From Pseudomonadota bacterium (GTDB lineage: Bacteria > Pseudomonadota > Gammaproteobacteria > Pseudomonadales > Oceanobacteraceae), in assembly GCA_030145845.1 (NCBI GenBank), contig JAIXHJ010000017.1:1-64000 (forward strand): a stretch of DNA of 64,000 bases. The letters run 5' to 3'. This document shows positions 53,232 through 62,103 of the stretch, one piece after another; position 1 is the stretch's first letter, and every line of letters begins with the position of its first letter. The notes under the pieces are model-generated. The model was not told the origin of the DNA and did no database searches. It saw nothing but the letters and a program-made list of their open reading frames with translations. Position numbers and translations under genes: made by a program.

Positions 53232-54164
53232 ATGAAAAATATTGAAAAGAAAATTGAAAGTCTGATCAAAAAAAGTAAAAAAATAAAAAGCCTGACAAAG
53301 ATCCGCCGTTCATCCATAAAAGCTTTCAAAGAAAAGCACGGTTATAAGCCTGATTTAAACACCCCTAAAAGCTTTAATGAGAAGCTGCTTTTCAGAAAAC
53401 TGAACCAGAGAAGTATACTCAGAAGTTTCAGTAAATATGCCTGCAAATATTCAGCCAGAGAATATGTAAAAAGCAAAACAGGACCTGAATACCTGGTCCC
53501 GCTTATCACTGTAGTCAACACACCTGAAGAGTTCAGCCTCAGCTCTCTGCCGCAGAAATTCATAATGAAAGCCACACATGGCAGCGGCTGGAACTATATA
53601 GTCAGAGATAAGACTGCAGAAAATGAAGCACAACTGAAACACCTGATTGAGGCCTGGCTGTCCTGTAACTACTCATTGAACTTCACCGGTGAATCGCAAT
53701 ACGAAGATATACAGCCAAGAGTCGTTATTGAAGAGCTGCTCACCGATGAATCAGGAAGAGTCCCTCAGGACCTGAGGTTTCATTGTTTTGGTAAAGGTGG
53801 AAAGCAGAAAATCGTCATTCAGGTCGATTCGTCCAGAGATGAGGAGATAACCCGTTCTCATTTTGACGAAAACTGGAATGAACTGGATGTTGCGATCAAA
53901 TATCCAAGGCCGGATGCTCCACCTCCAAAGCCAGGAAACCTGGACAGTCTTTTAACGGTTGCAAAATCAATATCCTCTGAATTTGATTACTCCCGGGTAG
54001 ACCTGTATTCCCTTGGAGATAAAATCTACTTTGGTGAAATCACTTTCCTTCCTATCAATGCCCAGGGAAAGTTCACGCCGTCCACAATGGACTTTACTTT
54101 CGGTGGATGGCTGTCCGGTTTCAATCTGACCAAAGACCCTCTGCTGAAAAGATATATACGGTAA
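53232..54164 (+). CDS. TupA-like ATP-grasp protein
   Basis: 310 residues, encoded in AT-rich DNA unlike the neighbours. The N-terminus is highly basic (KKSKKIKSLTKIRRSS). The layout is that of the TupA-like ATP-grasp family found in capsule and LPS clusters: HGYKPDLNTPKSFNEKLLFR, PQKFIMKATHGSGWNYIVRD, VVIEELLTDESGRVPQDLRF and YFGEITFLPINAQGKF with the acidic metal site. It may ligate an amino acid to a surface sugar. AT bias and basic start suggest acquisition by transfer. About 270 bp upstream hold no credible gene. Confidence 0.85.
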   Translation: MKNIEKKIESLIKKSKKIKSLTKIRRSSIKAFKEKHGYKPDLNTPKSFNEKLLFRKLNQRSILRSFSKYACKYSAREYVKSKTGPEYLVPLITVVNTPEEFSLSSLPQKFIMKATHGSGWNYIVRDKTAENEAQLKHLIEAWLSCNYSLNFTGESQYEDIQPRVVIEELLTDESGRVPQDLRFHCFGKGGKQKIVIQVDSSRDEEITRSHFDENWNELDVAIKYPRPDAPPPKPGNLDSLLTVAKSISSEFDYSRVDLYSLGDKIYFGEITFLPINAQGKFTPSTMDFTFGGWLSGFNLTKDPLLKRYIR

Positions 54165-54329
54165 GACATACCTGATCAGGCCCATGCAGGGAAGACCCGG
54201 ATCTTCCCGTCCCTGAAAACCGTTACCATCAGACCAGCAGGCACCACAGCCGGATTGGGGATAAGCAACATGCCAAAGTGGCAATAATCCCCTACAATCT
54301 GTCCGACTGACTAAGTGCGGAGTACAACA

Positions 54330-55424
54330 ATGGCTGCAGAGCTGTATCTGGCCTCAACCCCCCTGCATATCCTCAATGCGGTGGCCATCGCCAGCACCCG
54401 GAGTGCTGATGCCTGGCTGCTGCTGATTGACCAGCAAGAGGTCGAAAGCAACCATTACTTCCGTATTCTGTCGGACATGCCGGACAGCCCGTTTGCCGGT
54501 CAGCATATCTTTCCCGGCCGAATCAAAGGCCACCGCGCCAAGCTGAAAAGCCGCCGCGAGACCTTTGCCCGTATCGACGATATTGTCGCGCAGCTCGCGC
54601 CAAAGGTGATTTACACCGGTAATGACCGGCGTATCGAGTTCCAGTATGCGATGCACAGCTGCCAGTGCCAGCACGGTAGTATTCCCCGTGGCGTGTACAT
54701 GGATGAAGGCACTTTCACTTACGTCGGGCGGAAAGACTCCACCTCATTTTCCGATCAGTATGTGGATAACCTGCTGAAGAAGCTGACCTACGGGCTGTGG
54801 TGGAAGAACCCCGTGACCATCGGGGGCTCCGCCTGGATCAGTGATGTCTACGCCGCCTTCCCTGAACTGGTACACCCGCTACTGCAGACAAAGACCCTGC
54901 ACCCGTTACAGCCTCTGTACAACAGTAACGCAACCGTAAAGTCCTTCTGCCGCCAGCTGGCCTCTTATTTTTCTGCCCCGGCCAATGGTATAGCAGAGCT
55001 GGATTGTGTCCTGACCCTGCCTCACGAATCCATTATTGAACGCATCCCCGGCTACAAAGAGGCTATGCTCAGCGTTGTTGGGCAGCTGCAGTCCGCCGGC
55101 CTCAACACCGGGGTCAAATACCATCCACGTAATCAGAACCCTGACATTCTCAACGCCGAAAGCCTGCCGGGCTTCAGTCTTCTGCCGCACAGAATCCCCT
55201 TTGAGGCCCTGCTGCCGCTGCTCAGGGATGATGTCATCATTGTTGGTGACGTCTCATCCACCCTGATTAACAGCCGCTGGCTCAAGCCGACGGCCCATCT
55301 GCTGTCCGTTGCGAACCCGGAAGTGCCACTGTATGAAGAGTTCTGCGCCCTGTTCCATAAGCTGGACGTGGAAGTAACCGACAGCAGCCATATAACAAAC
55401 GCGCTGCAAAGAACGCTCAGTTAA
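54330..55424 (+). CDS. GT52/polysialyltransferase-like glycosyltransferase
   Basis: 364 residues. Start at ATG 54330 with GCGGAG 7 nt upstream. AELYLASTPLHILNAVAIAS matches the N-terminus of GT52 (LPS sialyl-/related) transferases; GVYMDEGTFTYVGRK and NTGVKYHPRNQNP are the other two blocks, the latter like the family's KYHPRE motif. IIVGDVSSTLINSRWL near the end fits the nucleotide-sugar site. Donor sugar is not determinable. Its base composition returns to that of the chromosome. Confidence 0.75.
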   Translation: MAAELYLASTPLHILNAVAIASTRSADAWLLLIDQQEVESNHYFRILSDMPDSPFAGQHIFPGRIKGHRAKLKSRRETFARIDDIVAQLAPKVIYTGNDRRIEFQYAMHSCQCQHGSIPRGVYMDEGTFTYVGRKDSTSFSDQYVDNLLKKLTYGLWWKNPVTIGGSAWISDVYAAFPELVHPLLQTKTLHPLQPLYNSNATVKSFCRQLASYFSAPANGIAELDCVLTLPHESIIERIPGYKEAMLSVVGQLQSAGLNTGVKYHPRNQNPDILNAESLPGFSLLPHRIPFEALLPLLRDDVIIVGDVSSTLINSRWLKPTAHLLSVANPEVPLYEEFCALFHKLDVEVTDSSHITNALQRTLS

Positions 55425-55447
55425 GCCCCGCTCCTTTCTCCTCGACA

Positions 55448-55470
55448 GTCACAGCAGGTCCTGCTGTGAC
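55448..55470. other. Inverted repeat after the GT52-like gene
   Basis: GTCACAGCAGG and CCTGCTGTGAC are perfect arms around one T, 24 bp after the stop. A T-run is lacking, so termination would be weak. A second one, TGTTATTT/AAATAACA, lies at 55530-55553. Confidence 0.5.
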
Positions 55471-55679
55471 CTGCTCTACTCACTCTCTGGCTTCCTTAAC
55501 AAACACGCCGTTGTCACATAACTGTCGTCTGTTATTTGTACTATGATAAATAACAACAGTTTGTTCCATATTTGAGACCATTCAAGGGATTGCTATCTTA
55601 AGGCTGTTTTAAGACTCGCTTAAGGTTTGGTTATTACTATGCACGGACAGTCAACCAGTACTGAACACAGGTGAGTATC

Positions 55680-56540
55680 ATGCGTCTGGCAATGAACCTT
55701 CTGATCAAGAACGAAGCCGATATTATTGAAGACAACATCCGCTTCCATGCCCGCCAGGGGGTGGACTGCTTTGTGGTTATGGATAACGGCTCCGACGATG
55801 GTACCCGGGATATTGTCAGCGCACTGCAGCAGGAATTTGATATCCACCTGATTGACCGGCCGGAGCTTGATTACCAGCAGAGCAACTGGAAAACCGAAAT
55901 GGCGAAAATATCCCGCAGCCGCCTGGGCGCGGACTGGAGTATTGCCAACGATGCTGACGAATTCTGGGTCGCTGCGGATGGCAACCTGAAGCACGATATA
56001 ACCCGCTGGGGTTCCATTGTTTACTGCAAACGTATCAATATGATCCCGGACGAATCCTTCCACTCTGATAAATTCCACTACCTGGACTCACCTTACCGGG
56101 TCAACCTGCCGATTCTGAGCAAGGGCTGCAATCTGGTCGAGAATGCCAATCTGTCGATCATGCTGGGTAATATCAACGGCAAAGTGATGGTCAACAATCA
56201 TGGCCTGCTGAGAGTGAAAGGCGGTAACCACCGCGCCTGGCACCTGTGGGGACAACTGAACCAGAAGGAAAGCCAGAACACAGCCGTATTCCACTTTCCT
56301 ATCCGTTCAAAGGAAGGCTTTATCCGTAATGTCGAAAACCGTGCCCGACTGCTGGATAAAGGCGTGCGGAAAATGGGGGATCACTACCGCCGCTGGGTCA
56401 AACTCTACAAAGATAACCGCATAGAAGAAGAACTGGAGCGCCTGACGCTTTCTGCCAATGATGCCCGCACACTGACCAAATTCGGCGTTGTCACCAGAGA
56501 TACTTCCGTCGGTTCCCGCATCCGCGCCCAGCTCGGCTGA
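55680..56540 (+). CDS. GT2-like glycosyltransferase
   Basis: 286 residues from ATG 55680. MRLAMNLLIKNEADIIEDNI, FVVMDNGSDDGTRDIVSALQ and WSIANDADEFW (DxD-type metal site) are the marks of a GT-A fold family-2-like enzyme of the type often found in LPS clusters. There are no membrane helices. GGTGA lies upstream of the ATG. It has its own 255-bp leader, so it may be transcribed separately. Confidence 0.85.
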   Translation: MRLAMNLLIKNEADIIEDNIRFHARQGVDCFVVMDNGSDDGTRDIVSALQQEFDIHLIDRPELDYQQSNWKTEMAKISRSRLGADWSIANDADEFWVAADGNLKHDITRWGSIVYCKRINMIPDESFHSDKFHYLDSPYRVNLPILSKGCNLVENANLSIMLGNINGKVMVNNHGLLRVKGGNHRAWHLWGQLNQKESQNTAVFHFPIRSKEGFIRNVENRARLLDKGVRKMGDHYRRWVKLYKDNRIEEELERLTLSANDARTLTKFGVVTRDTSVGSRIRAQLG

Positions 56541-56933
56541 CACCTTCCCGATAAGCAAGTCTGCCTGCCGGGATTCCCTCGCCTGGCAGATACAGTACCT
56601 GCTCAGATCCTTAATCTTCAGCCTCCGGTTCCGTAATTACCAACACCGGACACGCCCGGCGGTCTTTCTCCTTCAGTCATTCAGTTCCATCATAACTCTG
56701 GAGTATTTATTTCCGATCAGGAATAAATAGCTGGCTACCCACCAGTATTTCAGGTTAGCCGCCTTATAAAAGAGATAATCCAGGCTGATTCAGGTCAAGC
56801 GTTCCATTTGTAAGACAATAAGTCCCGATGGGGTATGTCCACCAGTTATCACAAATAGTTTACAATCTCATGTCAGTTATCAGTCCGATCAGATGATAGC
56901 TGCCTGATCTGTTTGTGACCCGGATACCTGCTT
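56541..56933. other. 393-bp gene-free stretch ahead of the kinase pair
   Basis: AT-rich toward its 3' end. TACAAT at 56861-56866 is a plausible -10 for the next gene, with a weak -35. GATCAG (56887-56892) and CTGATC (56904-56909) make a short inverted repeat just downstream. A short frame inside it (56488-56730) has no support as a gene. No JUMPstart/ops element was seen. Confidence 0.4.
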
Positions 56934-57650
56934 GTGCTACGAAAAATTACTTTGATTGATAACGATATCCCGCAACTGTTTGCCCGTATATATAAAGGGC
57001 CGGAGCAGTATGACGGCGACTGCAGGGCGGAATCCATCCTCGAAGAGAGACGCCCCTCCCTGCTGACACTGACACACAATGGTGAACGGGTACTGAAACT
57101 GATCAAACCCCGGACCTGGCATGAATACTTCAAGCTGTTCTGGTTTCACAGCCGTGTATCCAAAGAGATTAAAGGCAACCGCACCCTTGCATCCATTGGA
57201 TTGCGGACTCCCACAATCTACGAAGCAGGGATATCCATATTTCCGGCACGTGATTTCCGTTATATCGGCTACTACTGTATGGAAAATCTGAGCAGTGCCG
57301 GCTATCAGGAAGTCTACCGCTACTATAAATCACTGGACGATAATTCTGAACTCAGGGCCAGAATCACTGAAAATCTCATCCATGATCTGCTGGAAATGCG
57401 ACGGCATTCAATTGTATTTTCAGACCTGCACCTGAACAATGTCTTTGCTGATGAGCAGGGGAAAATCTGCTGGATTGACACCGGGATCATCAAATTCCGT
57501 TCAGACTCATCAGCCAGATTCAGAAAAAAATATGACCAGTCAGTGATCCGGTTGCTTGATTTCTACCGCAGTGAAAAAGTCATGACGGATCAGGAAAAGC
57601 AGCTTGTCAGACAACAATGTCTGTTTTCTGACCAGTCCGGGCAGAAATAA
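56934..57650 (+). CDS. WaaP/KdkA-like lipopolysaccharide kinase
   Basis: 238 residues from a GTG start; a stop codon 15 bp upstream in frame rules out an earlier start. Kinase-fold landmarks: VLKLIKPRTWHEYFKLFW (ATP-lysine strand), RRHSIVFSDLHLNNVFADEQ with the catalytic DLHLNN loop, and CWIDTGIIKF in place of DFG. These fit the Kdo/heptose kinase (WaaP) group, which phosphorylates the LPS inner core. It is followed 1 bp later by a YrbL-like gene, so they are co-translated. Confidence 0.85.
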   Translation: MLRKITLIDNDIPQLFARIYKGPEQYDGDCRAESILEERRPSLLTLTHNGERVLKLIKPRTWHEYFKLFWFHSRVSKEIKGNRTLASIGLRTPTIYEAGISIFPARDFRYIGYYCMENLSSAGYQEVYRYYKSLDDNSELRARITENLIHDLLEMRRHSIVFSDLHLNNVFADEQGKICWIDTGIIKFRSDSSARFRKKYDQSVIRLLDFYRSEKVMTDQEKQLVRQQCLFSDQSGQK

Positions 57651-57651
57651 G

Positions 57652-58236
57652 ATGACCGAAACCATACAGCTGTCAGACACGCTACTGCTGGGAAAAGGGC
57701 GGGACAGAGCCTGCTACCGGCACCCGGATAATGATGACATGTGCATCAAGGTCGCACTGCGCCCGGAGAAGCAGACCCGGCGTGAAAAGGCCTATTTCCG
57801 CTATCTTAAACAACAAGGCAGGGATCTGAGCCTGCTCACACCCTACTTGGGCACGATCAATACCAACCTTGGCCCCGGAGCCCTCTATCCCAGAGTCTAC
57901 AACGCAGATGGCAGTGAGTCTTACAATCTGACTGAAGCTATCCGCAAAAACCTGCTGGATGACAACACAATTGATACCGGAATCCGGACACTGAAACAGT
58001 ATCTGCTGGATAACTGCATCTGCGTAAGAGACATCAGCCCTTCCAATATCATGTGCCGCCGAACAGAGAAGAAGATAGTTTTTATTATTGTTGATGGCGT
58101 AACTAACCCGGGGATTAATCCCTTGAATATACGCCTGCGTGCTTTGGTTAGAAAATCGATCAATGAGGCCTGGTTCAGTCTTGAAGCAAAAATCAACCGC
58201 CTGCGGCAGGAGCATCAGCATTTTTCAGAGAAATGA
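57652..58236 (+). CDS. YrbL-family (PhoP-regulated) kinase-fold protein
   Basis: 194 residues. Starts at ATG 57652, 1 bp after the previous stop. LLLGKGRDRACYRHPDNDDM, CIKVALRPEKQTRREKAYFR, LDNCICVRDISPSNIMCRRT and FIIVDGVTNPGINPL match the YrbL protein known from the enteric PhoP/PmrA network. The fold is kinase-like (CIKV lysine, RDISPSNIM catalytic loop). Function of YrbL is not established. The 3' end overlaps the convergent O-antigen ligase gene by 44 bp. Confidence 0.85.
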   Translation: MTETIQLSDTLLLGKGRDRACYRHPDNDDMCIKVALRPEKQTRREKAYFRYLKQQGRDLSLLTPYLGTINTNLGPGALYPRVYNADGSESYNLTEAIRKNLLDDNTIDTGIRTLKQYLLDNCICVRDISPSNIMCRRTEKKIVFIIVDGVTNPGINPLNIRLRALVRKSINEAWFSLEAKINRLRQEHQHFSEK

Positions 58237-59464
58237 TGAACCGTATTAACAAGGCATTAATCATCATAAAATAGCCGATAGTAAGCTTCAGTGACATAAA
58301 TATATCGGTTAGCCCATACACCAAAGCCCCCGCACAAACAGTCAGTCCCGCGTAAGCCGCCAGCCTGGTTCCCGGGTCTTTCAGGTTCCTCTTATAGAAA
58401 CCAATCAGGAAGATAAACAATCCTGCAAACACCATCAGGCCCAGCAACCCCCTGGTAGCCAGAATCCAGAGCACATCATTATGGGCATGCTGCAAAGAAC
58501 GAATAACTTCAACCTCTCCGTTGTCATTCATCCCCTGCTTTTCCTCAAGAAAACCAGATCGTCCTGCTCCTAATAAGGGATTTTCCCTGAATGTATTGAT
58601 CGCCACTTTCCAAAGTTCTATACGCTGCCCTGAAGATGTTTTTACATTTTCTCCTGAAATATATTTTTCGATCTGATCATATGTTCCTGAAAATCGTTGT
58701 TTCACCATTCCAGAAAACGGGGATAAAAGCAGAGCAATCATAATAATAAAGAAGGAGACAACAATAGCAGCCTGCCGTTTAAATGACGGCTCAAACTTCA
58801 CCCATATTATCATCGCTATAACAGACCAGATTACAAAGAACAACCATGCTGCCCTGGTTTTAGACCAAATCACTGCCACCAATCCTATTAGCGCACTGGC
58901 CAATAGCAACAGTCGCAACCACTTTGATACTGACCGGTCCATTGCAAAAATCAGGCATAACAGCGCTGTAGACAAACTGACGGTGCCGAAGGGTATTGGT
59001 GAACCATGATGACTCCCACGTGCGCCACCATAAAGGTTATCTTTTATTACTACGATAAATGACATGATGGCCGCAATAATCAGCAGGCTATACAGCCATT
59101 GCCTGCTGACCCCTGTCCGGGAAAAAGTTGCCACCAGCCCAACAGGAAGCAGATACAACCAGTGAGTCCTTATCGACTGAGGGTCAGCCAGATCACCGGA
59201 CATCCAGAAGCTCAGAACAGTGCTCAGAAACATCAGCACACCGGACAACAGAAAGAGCTTCTCCGGCCTTGCGAGCTGCACTCGCGGTTCAAGCAGAATG
59301 ATCAGCGGAAGCAGCCAGACCAGATAGGACAACTGATACTGTGCCGGGGCTGCATCCAGATGAATCGCAGCGAAGGCCATTCCGGCAAGAAATACAAACG
59401 AATAAAGTACTGCTTTGCTCAACAGCTCATACGGGCGGCCAAATTTGTCTGCTAAAAACATCAA
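58193..59464 (-). CDS. O-antigen ligase/polymerase family membrane protein
   Basis: 423 residues with ten or more hydrophobic segments. The large periplasmic loop contains SGQRIELWKVAINTFRENPL, LLGAGRSGFLEEKQG and HAHNDVLWILATRGLLGL, the Wzy_C/WaaL signature with the conserved Arg and His. It would attach O-antigen to lipid A-core or polymerise a glycan. Its start overlaps the stop of the next gene upstream by 4 bp. Confidence 0.9.
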   Translation of the reverse strand: MMFLADKFGRPYELLSKAVLYSFVFLAGMAFAAIHLDAAPAQYQLSYLVWLLPLIILLEPRVQLARPEKLFLLSGVLMFLSTVLSFWMSGDLADPQSIRTHWLYLLPVGLVATFSRTGVSRQWLYSLLIIAAIMSFIVVIKDNLYGGARGSHHGSPIPFGTVSLSTALLCLIFAMDRSVSKWLRLLLLASALIGLVAVIWSKTRAAWLFFVIWSVIAMIIWVKFEPSFKRQAAIVVSFFIIMIALLLSPFSGMVKQRFSGTYDQIEKYISGENVKTSSGQRIELWKVAINTFRENPLLGAGRSGFLEEKQGMNDNGEVEVIRSLQHAHNDVLWILATRGLLGLMVFAGLFIFLIGFYKRNLKDPGTRLAAYAGLTVCAGALVYGLTDIFMSLKLTIGYFMMINALLIRFIISLKNADAPAAGG

Positions 59465-60600
59465 TGTTCCAGTGTGTTACTGATTATCTTCCTGACAGAG
59501 TGTATGTGTCCGGCATCCGCATGACGCCAGTCACCTCTGGCGTAGTAATCACAATAAAGATAACTGAGAAAAGCTGCGCGCAATTCCGGTTCCGGATGCG
59601 CCATATTATGGCAGGCGTCCGTCAAAGCCTGCTCACTTTCTGCATGTAACACCAAGCCTTGTATATTATAGAAGGCCTCACCAAGCGTGATCACCGGTTT
59701 ATTCAGAAGAATGGCTTCAAAGCCAACACTGGAATTGATGGTTAACACACCTTCTGCCCCCTCAATCAATCTCTGTGTGTTGGCCTGGTTATGAAAAACA
59801 ATACCCGCATGCAGAGCATGCAGATGCTGGTAATTATTTTTTGAACTGGGGTGCTCCTTAACCACAAACACGGGGGACTCACCCTCTGAACTGTCGATAA
59901 CACTTCTGAGAACGTTATAGAGGTGCTCCATATTCCTTATCCACGGAGAATATTCGACGATCTGAGTATCGGAATCGACCTGGAACGGAACAAAGATATA
60001 ATGCTCAGGCAATGGCTGCTCTGCCGCATCTCCCCTCACATGAGCTTTTCTTGGTTTGCGTTCCGTCAACTGTTGCGGTAATTGTTTTTCTGCCAATTGC
60101 CCCCGCTGCAGATAAAAATCCCGGTTGCGCGGAATACTGCTGGCATAGTTAACCCCGGCAGCATCAATTGTTGTCGTTCCGGGGAAAGCCCCATTTTCAA
60201 AAAACAGGGTCCTGCTACCGGCAATCACATAACGGACAATCTTCTGACGCCATTTCATCCCGCTCCACAGCCCGACCAGATCAAAGTGGTTACTGGCGAA
60301 GAACTTTTCTGCCCGGAGAAAAAAAATATAAGCCGCGATATGGTAGCGAAGCTGCAGCAAAACCCGCCGCAGCCGACCAATGCGGTAATCCCGTGACTCC
60401 TGTTCTGCTGTTTTCAGACGTAGTGCGGTAATGCTGTGCAGAAATTCCTTTTCCATAGCTGACAGCCTGCGGGGATATACAACAAGCGGCAGACGGTTGT
60501 CATGGATAACGCGAATATCCATATTCTCTGCGCCATCAGCAACGGAATTAAAATAGCGTTCCTGATGGCGATTAACCGCCAGCAACAGAACAGAGGGCAT
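59461..60600 (-). CDS. Capsule-synthesis-like glycosyltransferase (KpsS/LipB-type)
   Basis: 379 residues. The C-terminal half resembles the Capsule_synth fold: TLFFENGAFPGTTTIDAAGV, PEHYIFVPFQVDSDTQIVEY, PVFVVKEHPSSKNNY, LTINSSVGFEAILLNKPVIT and LGEAFYNIQGL. These are seen in KpsS/KpsC-type Kdo-transferases of capsule linkage. Full capsule export genes are not in the window, so the substrate is uncertain. It may prime the glycan used by the next gene, the ligase. Confidence 0.82.
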   Translation of the reverse strand: MPSVLLLAVNRHQERYFNSVADGAENMDIRVIHDNRLPLVVYPRRLSAMEKEFLHSITALRLKTAEQESRDYRIGRLRRVLLQLRYHIAAYIFFLRAEKFFASNHFDLVGLWSGMKWRQKIVRYVIAGSRTLFFENGAFPGTTTIDAAGVNYASSIPRNRDFYLQRGQLAEKQLPQQLTERKPRKAHVRGDAAEQPLPEHYIFVPFQVDSDTQIVEYSPWIRNMEHLYNVLRSVIDSSEGESPVFVVKEHPSSKNNYQHLHALHAGIVFHNQANTQRLIEGAEGVLTINSSVGFEAILLNKPVITLGEAFYNIQGLVLHAESEQALTDACHNMAHPEPELRAAFLSYLYCDYYARGDWRHADAGHIHSVRKIISNTLEH

Positions 60601-60613
60601 ATACGGGATCAGC

Positions 60614-61087
60614 TCAGATATGATTCAACAGTGTGGATTCTACATTATCCAGATCAGGAATCATTGCAGTTTCGTTATCAAAGGTAACCGCGGATACATC
60701 ATAAGGACCCATATTCATCGCTTCCACTTCCTGAATATCCTTTTCCTGAATGTGCACCAGACGTGGAATCCCCTGTACCAGAACAGCGTAAAACGGCATC
60801 GCTGAGTGGTTACCCACACCGTTCACCACAGCAAAACGGGCATTCGGATTCGGCGCCGGTGCTGACTGATCGTTGAGCATTTCATAGCACACAACAGGGA
60901 CCGGGGTACCGCGCCAGTCAATGCGGCCAAGAATCCAGTCCACCGCGGAGGTCGTGGTCAGCAGATGAGAGAAAGGAATAATCTCGGCCACCGTCACGTT
61001 CGGCAACAGCAGATTGCGGTCTTTCAATGGAATCAGCAGACAGTCAACCTGATCCGGGGTATTGGTTTTAGTGAGGGATTGGCTCAT
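60614..61087 (-). CDS. chpC: CheW-domain protein ChpC
   Basis: 157 residues, single CheW fold: DCLLIPLKDRNLLLPNVTVA, EIIPFSHLL, DWILGRIDWRGTPVPVVCYE and an SAMPFYAVLVQGIPRLVHIQ block. It would couple receptors to the kinase ChpA. Its 5' end overlaps chpB by 20 bp, so the two are co-translated. The gene order chpA-chpB-chpC matches the pseudomonad type IV pilus chemosensory operon. Confidence 0.88.
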   Translation of the reverse strand: MSQSLTKTNTPDQVDCLLIPLKDRNLLLPNVTVAEIIPFSHLLTTTSAVDWILGRIDWRGTPVPVVCYEMLNDQSAPAPNPNARFAVVNGVGNHSAMPFYAVLVQGIPRLVHIQEKDIQEVEAMNMGPYDVSAVTFDNETAMIPDLDNVESTLLNHI

Positions 61088-62102
61088 GCTTTTCCATCCA
61101 GCTGTGTTTTACGCAGTTTACCAGCTGCAAAGCCAGCTGGAAGGGATCACCCGTGAAGTTTACCCGGTCAGTTTCAATCGCACTTTCCGGCATTGAAGCA
61201 TTGGCACAGGTTTCCGGGCTCTGCGCCCAGACCGGCACCTTGCGGTCGGTCAGGGTCATAATCGCATCAGCACCATCATTTCCCATACCGCTGAACAGAA
61301 TATAACCGGCCCTTGGACCATAATATTCAGCCACATTCAGAATCACCTGATCAATCGACGGTCCGTAAGGCCCCGGCCAGGGCTGATCAAGCGTCTGTGG
61401 CAGACCGTCACCGTTAAAACGGAATTCCGACGTAATCGGCGCCACCAACACCTCGCCACACAACAGCGGCTGGCCAGCCGTGAAATTCTTCAGCTGATAA
61501 GCGGAGTGCCGGCCAATTGTCTTGCTCAGGGTTTCTTCAAAGCGCGGGTCGATATGCTGGGCATAAACAAAAGCCAGTGGCAGACCGCCAGGCAGAGCAT
61601 CCAGAAAGGCTTTAACGGCCTCAGGCCCGCCGAGTGAAGCACCGAGCACCCAAACCTGCCAGGCAGGCTGCCCCTGATAATCCTGCGTGGCGAACACGGA
61701 AGGTAACGGGATTTCTGCTGCCGCCGGGCCGCCCAGACTGGCCAGTGCGGCGACATCCTCAGCCACCACCGGAGTGTCACGGATAATCTCGCGCAGCTTG
61801 CTGTACAACTTTTTTTCCCATTTCGGAAAGGTCGGACAGCTCTTCTGCGGCGCTTTATCCGTGCCCAGCAGAACCGGCACGTCACCGTCCAGCAGGGTCT
61901 CCAGCCATGACAGATTTTCATCGTCGTCGTGGGGCAGATCCACCAGCCAGGCATCCAGCCCCAGCCCACTGACGTCGAGCTCAGCAAAGCGCGCCGGATC
62001 TGTGTTGACCACCACATCAAAACCAAAGTGCACCAGTGCACTTTTCAACAGGTGCTGCTGCAGCCGGTCCTCTGCAAGAATCCCTACCCTGGGCAGTGCC
62101 AT
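61068..62102 (-). CDS. chpB: Methylesterase ChpB (CheB-like)
   Basis: 344 residues. The N-terminal part (PRVGILAEDRLQQHLLKSAL) is receiver-shaped but lacks a clean phospho-Asp motif, having LDAWLVDLPHDDDENLSWLE instead. The catalytic domain has GASLGGPEAVKAFLDALPGG (Ser), AFVYAQHIDPRFEETL (His) and FSGMGNDGADAIMTLTD (Asp). It demethylates the Chp receptor. Starts 1 bp before the chpA stop region. Confidence 0.9.
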   Translation of the reverse strand: MALPRVGILAEDRLQQHLLKSALVHFGFDVVVNTDPARFAELDVSGLGLDAWLVDLPHDDDENLSWLETLLDGDVPVLLGTDKAPQKSCPTFPKWEKKLYSKLREIIRDTPVVAEDVAALASLGGPAAAEIPLPSVFATQDYQGQPAWQVWVLGASLGGPEAVKAFLDALPGGLPLAFVYAQHIDPRFEETLSKTIGRHSAYQLKNFTAGQPLLCGEVLVAPITSEFRFNGDGLPQTLDQPWPGPYGPSIDQVILNVAEYYGPRAGYILFSGMGNDGADAIMTLTDRKVPVWAQSPETCANASMPESAIETDRVNFTGDPFQLALQLVNCVKHSWMEKHEPIPH

Positions 62103-62103
62103 G

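Noticed and set aside
56488..56730. 80-residue frame after the GT2-like gene
   Set aside because: Starts inside the upstream gene in another frame; no support.
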